64,000 nucleotides of DNA, taken from NCBI GenBank assembly GCA_945910005.1, contig OX246739.1, positions 36,838,608 through 36,902,607 of the forward strand, read 5' to 3'. Shown here piece after piece: positions 62,697-64,000 of the stretch. The first letter of the stretch is position 1. Every line of letters begins with the position of its first letter. Position numbers and translations under genes: made by a program. This DNA comes from Isoperla grammatica. Lineage: Eukaryota; Arthropoda; Insecta; Plecoptera; Perlodidae. Below the pieces are notes generated by a model, which saw nothing but the letters and a program-made list of their open reading frames with translations, was not told the DNA's origin and made no database searches.

Positions 62697-62743
62697 CACA
62701 ATCATTAGTTTGCTTCCGGATACTGCAGACAACTGGAAGGTTA

Positions 62744-62926
62744 TGACGATGATGACGATGACGACGACGATGACGATGATGATGATGACGATGACGATGA
62801 CAATGACAATGACGATGATGACGATGATGATGACGATGGCAATGACAATGACGATGACGGTGACGACGATGGCGATGACGACGACGATGACAATGACGAT
62901 GATGACGATGGCGATGACGATGACGT
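62744..62926 (+). repeat. GAY triplet microsatellite (GATGAC-type), about 180 bp
   Basis: GAC and GAT triplets alternate irregularly with a few AAT/GGC interruptions. Frames read as Met-Thr, Asp or Ser runs, producing spurious ORFs on both strands. No coding context at either end. Confidence 0.95.
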
Positions 62927-64000
62927 CGACAACCAGCTCGATACCGACTCTAGCCCTCTCAGACCCCACGTCCACAATTGAGGACACCAATTTTTGGATT
63001 TTATTACAGTTAAACGGGACGTTTGTTCTCATTGATCGCTGTTTACAAAAATTAAATGTTTAGATTCAAACCGTTTCATTTTTTTCCCGTTTCAATGTGA
63101 CGAAAGGTACCTTTATTAGAGACGTTTCAAAATTCATGCTTGCAAAAACAGCTAAAAACTAGAGAATTTTGATATGTCCCGGAAATTTGATTTATTTCTA
63201 GTTTGTGTTGCATTTGAGGGAAAAAGGTATGAAAATATGCAAAAAATTGCAAAAAAATCTATTATTTTTTAATCTCTAAACCAAATTTATTTTGGTCCCA
63301 AATTTCAGATTTATATACAATCCAAAATTTCCCAAAAAATCTTAAAAAATCATGGCACATTTTAAAAAAAAAATCTAAAAATCATTAAAAAAATCAGGGA
63401 AATGATTGTTAGTGTTTTTAAGTTGCGTTATCTGCTCAAAAAAAAGAAGGACTGAAAGGGCTAGAAACTTCTGTGGGATGAGAGCGCGATTATCATTTCA
63501 CTCTTCTACCGTTTCTAATTTAAATAAACTCCTTCTTTTCCGTTCTAACCGTCTTCGTGATTCGATCTCTTTCTCTCTGTATGTCTCGCTCTCTCTTCCA
63601 CTTTTTAATCTTCTTAAACAAATCCACGTTAATGCCCCCAAGATTTGCTAATTTTAACTTTTATCTCTCTAATCCCCCTTCTCTCGGAAGCTGATCTTAA
63701 CGAGTCGGTTTGCTGGCGTTACAGGAGAGAATACTGCCTTACATGACGTATATAAGCCGCCAACTATATAGTAAGCCACCTTGAGATTTATTTCTACCCT
63801 CCTCAATGCATGGAAAACTCAATACTAATGTTACAATACCATTCCATAATGTTCTACAGACAGTATAATATCTTACCCCAATACTAGTTTACTTTATTAT
63901 TAATTAATGGAACTGCAAATCCCCTAGTTCTTTCTCAAAATAAACTACAATATTCCTTTCAGTTCCTTCGAAAAATAACCATCAACTATCTTACAGTTTC
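62927..64000. other. Non-coding, presumed intron continuing past the window
   Basis: AT-rich, with A-runs near 63230-63400 and CT-rich patches near 63560-63600. No exon recognised before the window ends. Confidence 0.5.

Noticed and set aside
62688..63063. Met-Thr, Val-Ile and Ser-rich ORFs of 78-117 codons
   Set aside because: Shadows of the GAY triplet microsatellite in different frames.

Overview
The window looks like non-coding DNA from a large animal nuclear genome. It is AT-rich, has almost no long open reading frames, and carries many tandem arrays, microsatellites, C/G homopolymer runs, tRNA-derived SINE-like copies and small inverted-repeat transposons (MITEs). No bacterial, organellar or viral gene organisation is visible. 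The species cannot be named from the sequence. The only convincing protein match resembles chordate-type teneurins, so an invertebrate deuterostome is my best guess, held loosely.

The one coding segment I can support is a single internal exon on the + strand at 17773-18036. It has a good acceptor, a GTAAG donor, phase 1 at both ends and 264 bp. Its product carries a YSLS.GSD...(D/E)TE...SP block followed by an EN...A.LTDS(D/E) block, in the order found in the cytoplasmic N-terminal domain of teneurins (TENM/Odz). If that is right, everything else here is intron: at least 17.7 kb upstream and at least 45.9 kb downstream. I saw no other exon, and in particular not the transmembrane exon expected downstream.

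Layout: 1-2982, unremarkable apart from a strong hairpin at 221-266. 2983-4048, about 27 copies of a 39-bp repeat that creates false ORFs in many frames. 4049-17211, mostly unique DNA with one MITE and one SINE-like copy. 17212-17613, two related MITEs just upstream of the exon. 18037-21244, intron with a short minisatellite at the donor and a MITE with terminal inverted repeats and a TATA duplication. 21245-23400, about 58 copies of a 37-bp repeat with higher-order structure. 23880-24184, a probable LINE 3' end. 24185-43300, long unique stretches with hairpins, a fold-back element (30566-30854) and a perfect 21-bp inverted-repeat element (32451-32574). 43300-57010, several SINE-like copies, a 79-bp duplication and a 144-bp tandem array. 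59520-60400, about 10 copies of a 91-bp repeat. 62744-62926, a GAY-triplet microsatellite.

I found no clearly new biological system. The items most worth a second look are the teneurin-like exon with its His/Gln-rich insert, the 37-bp array (each unit carries an ACGTGAC motif, arranged in 330-bp higher-order repeats), the 39-bp array (each unit carries a CTCGCGAGA palindrome), and the MITE families.
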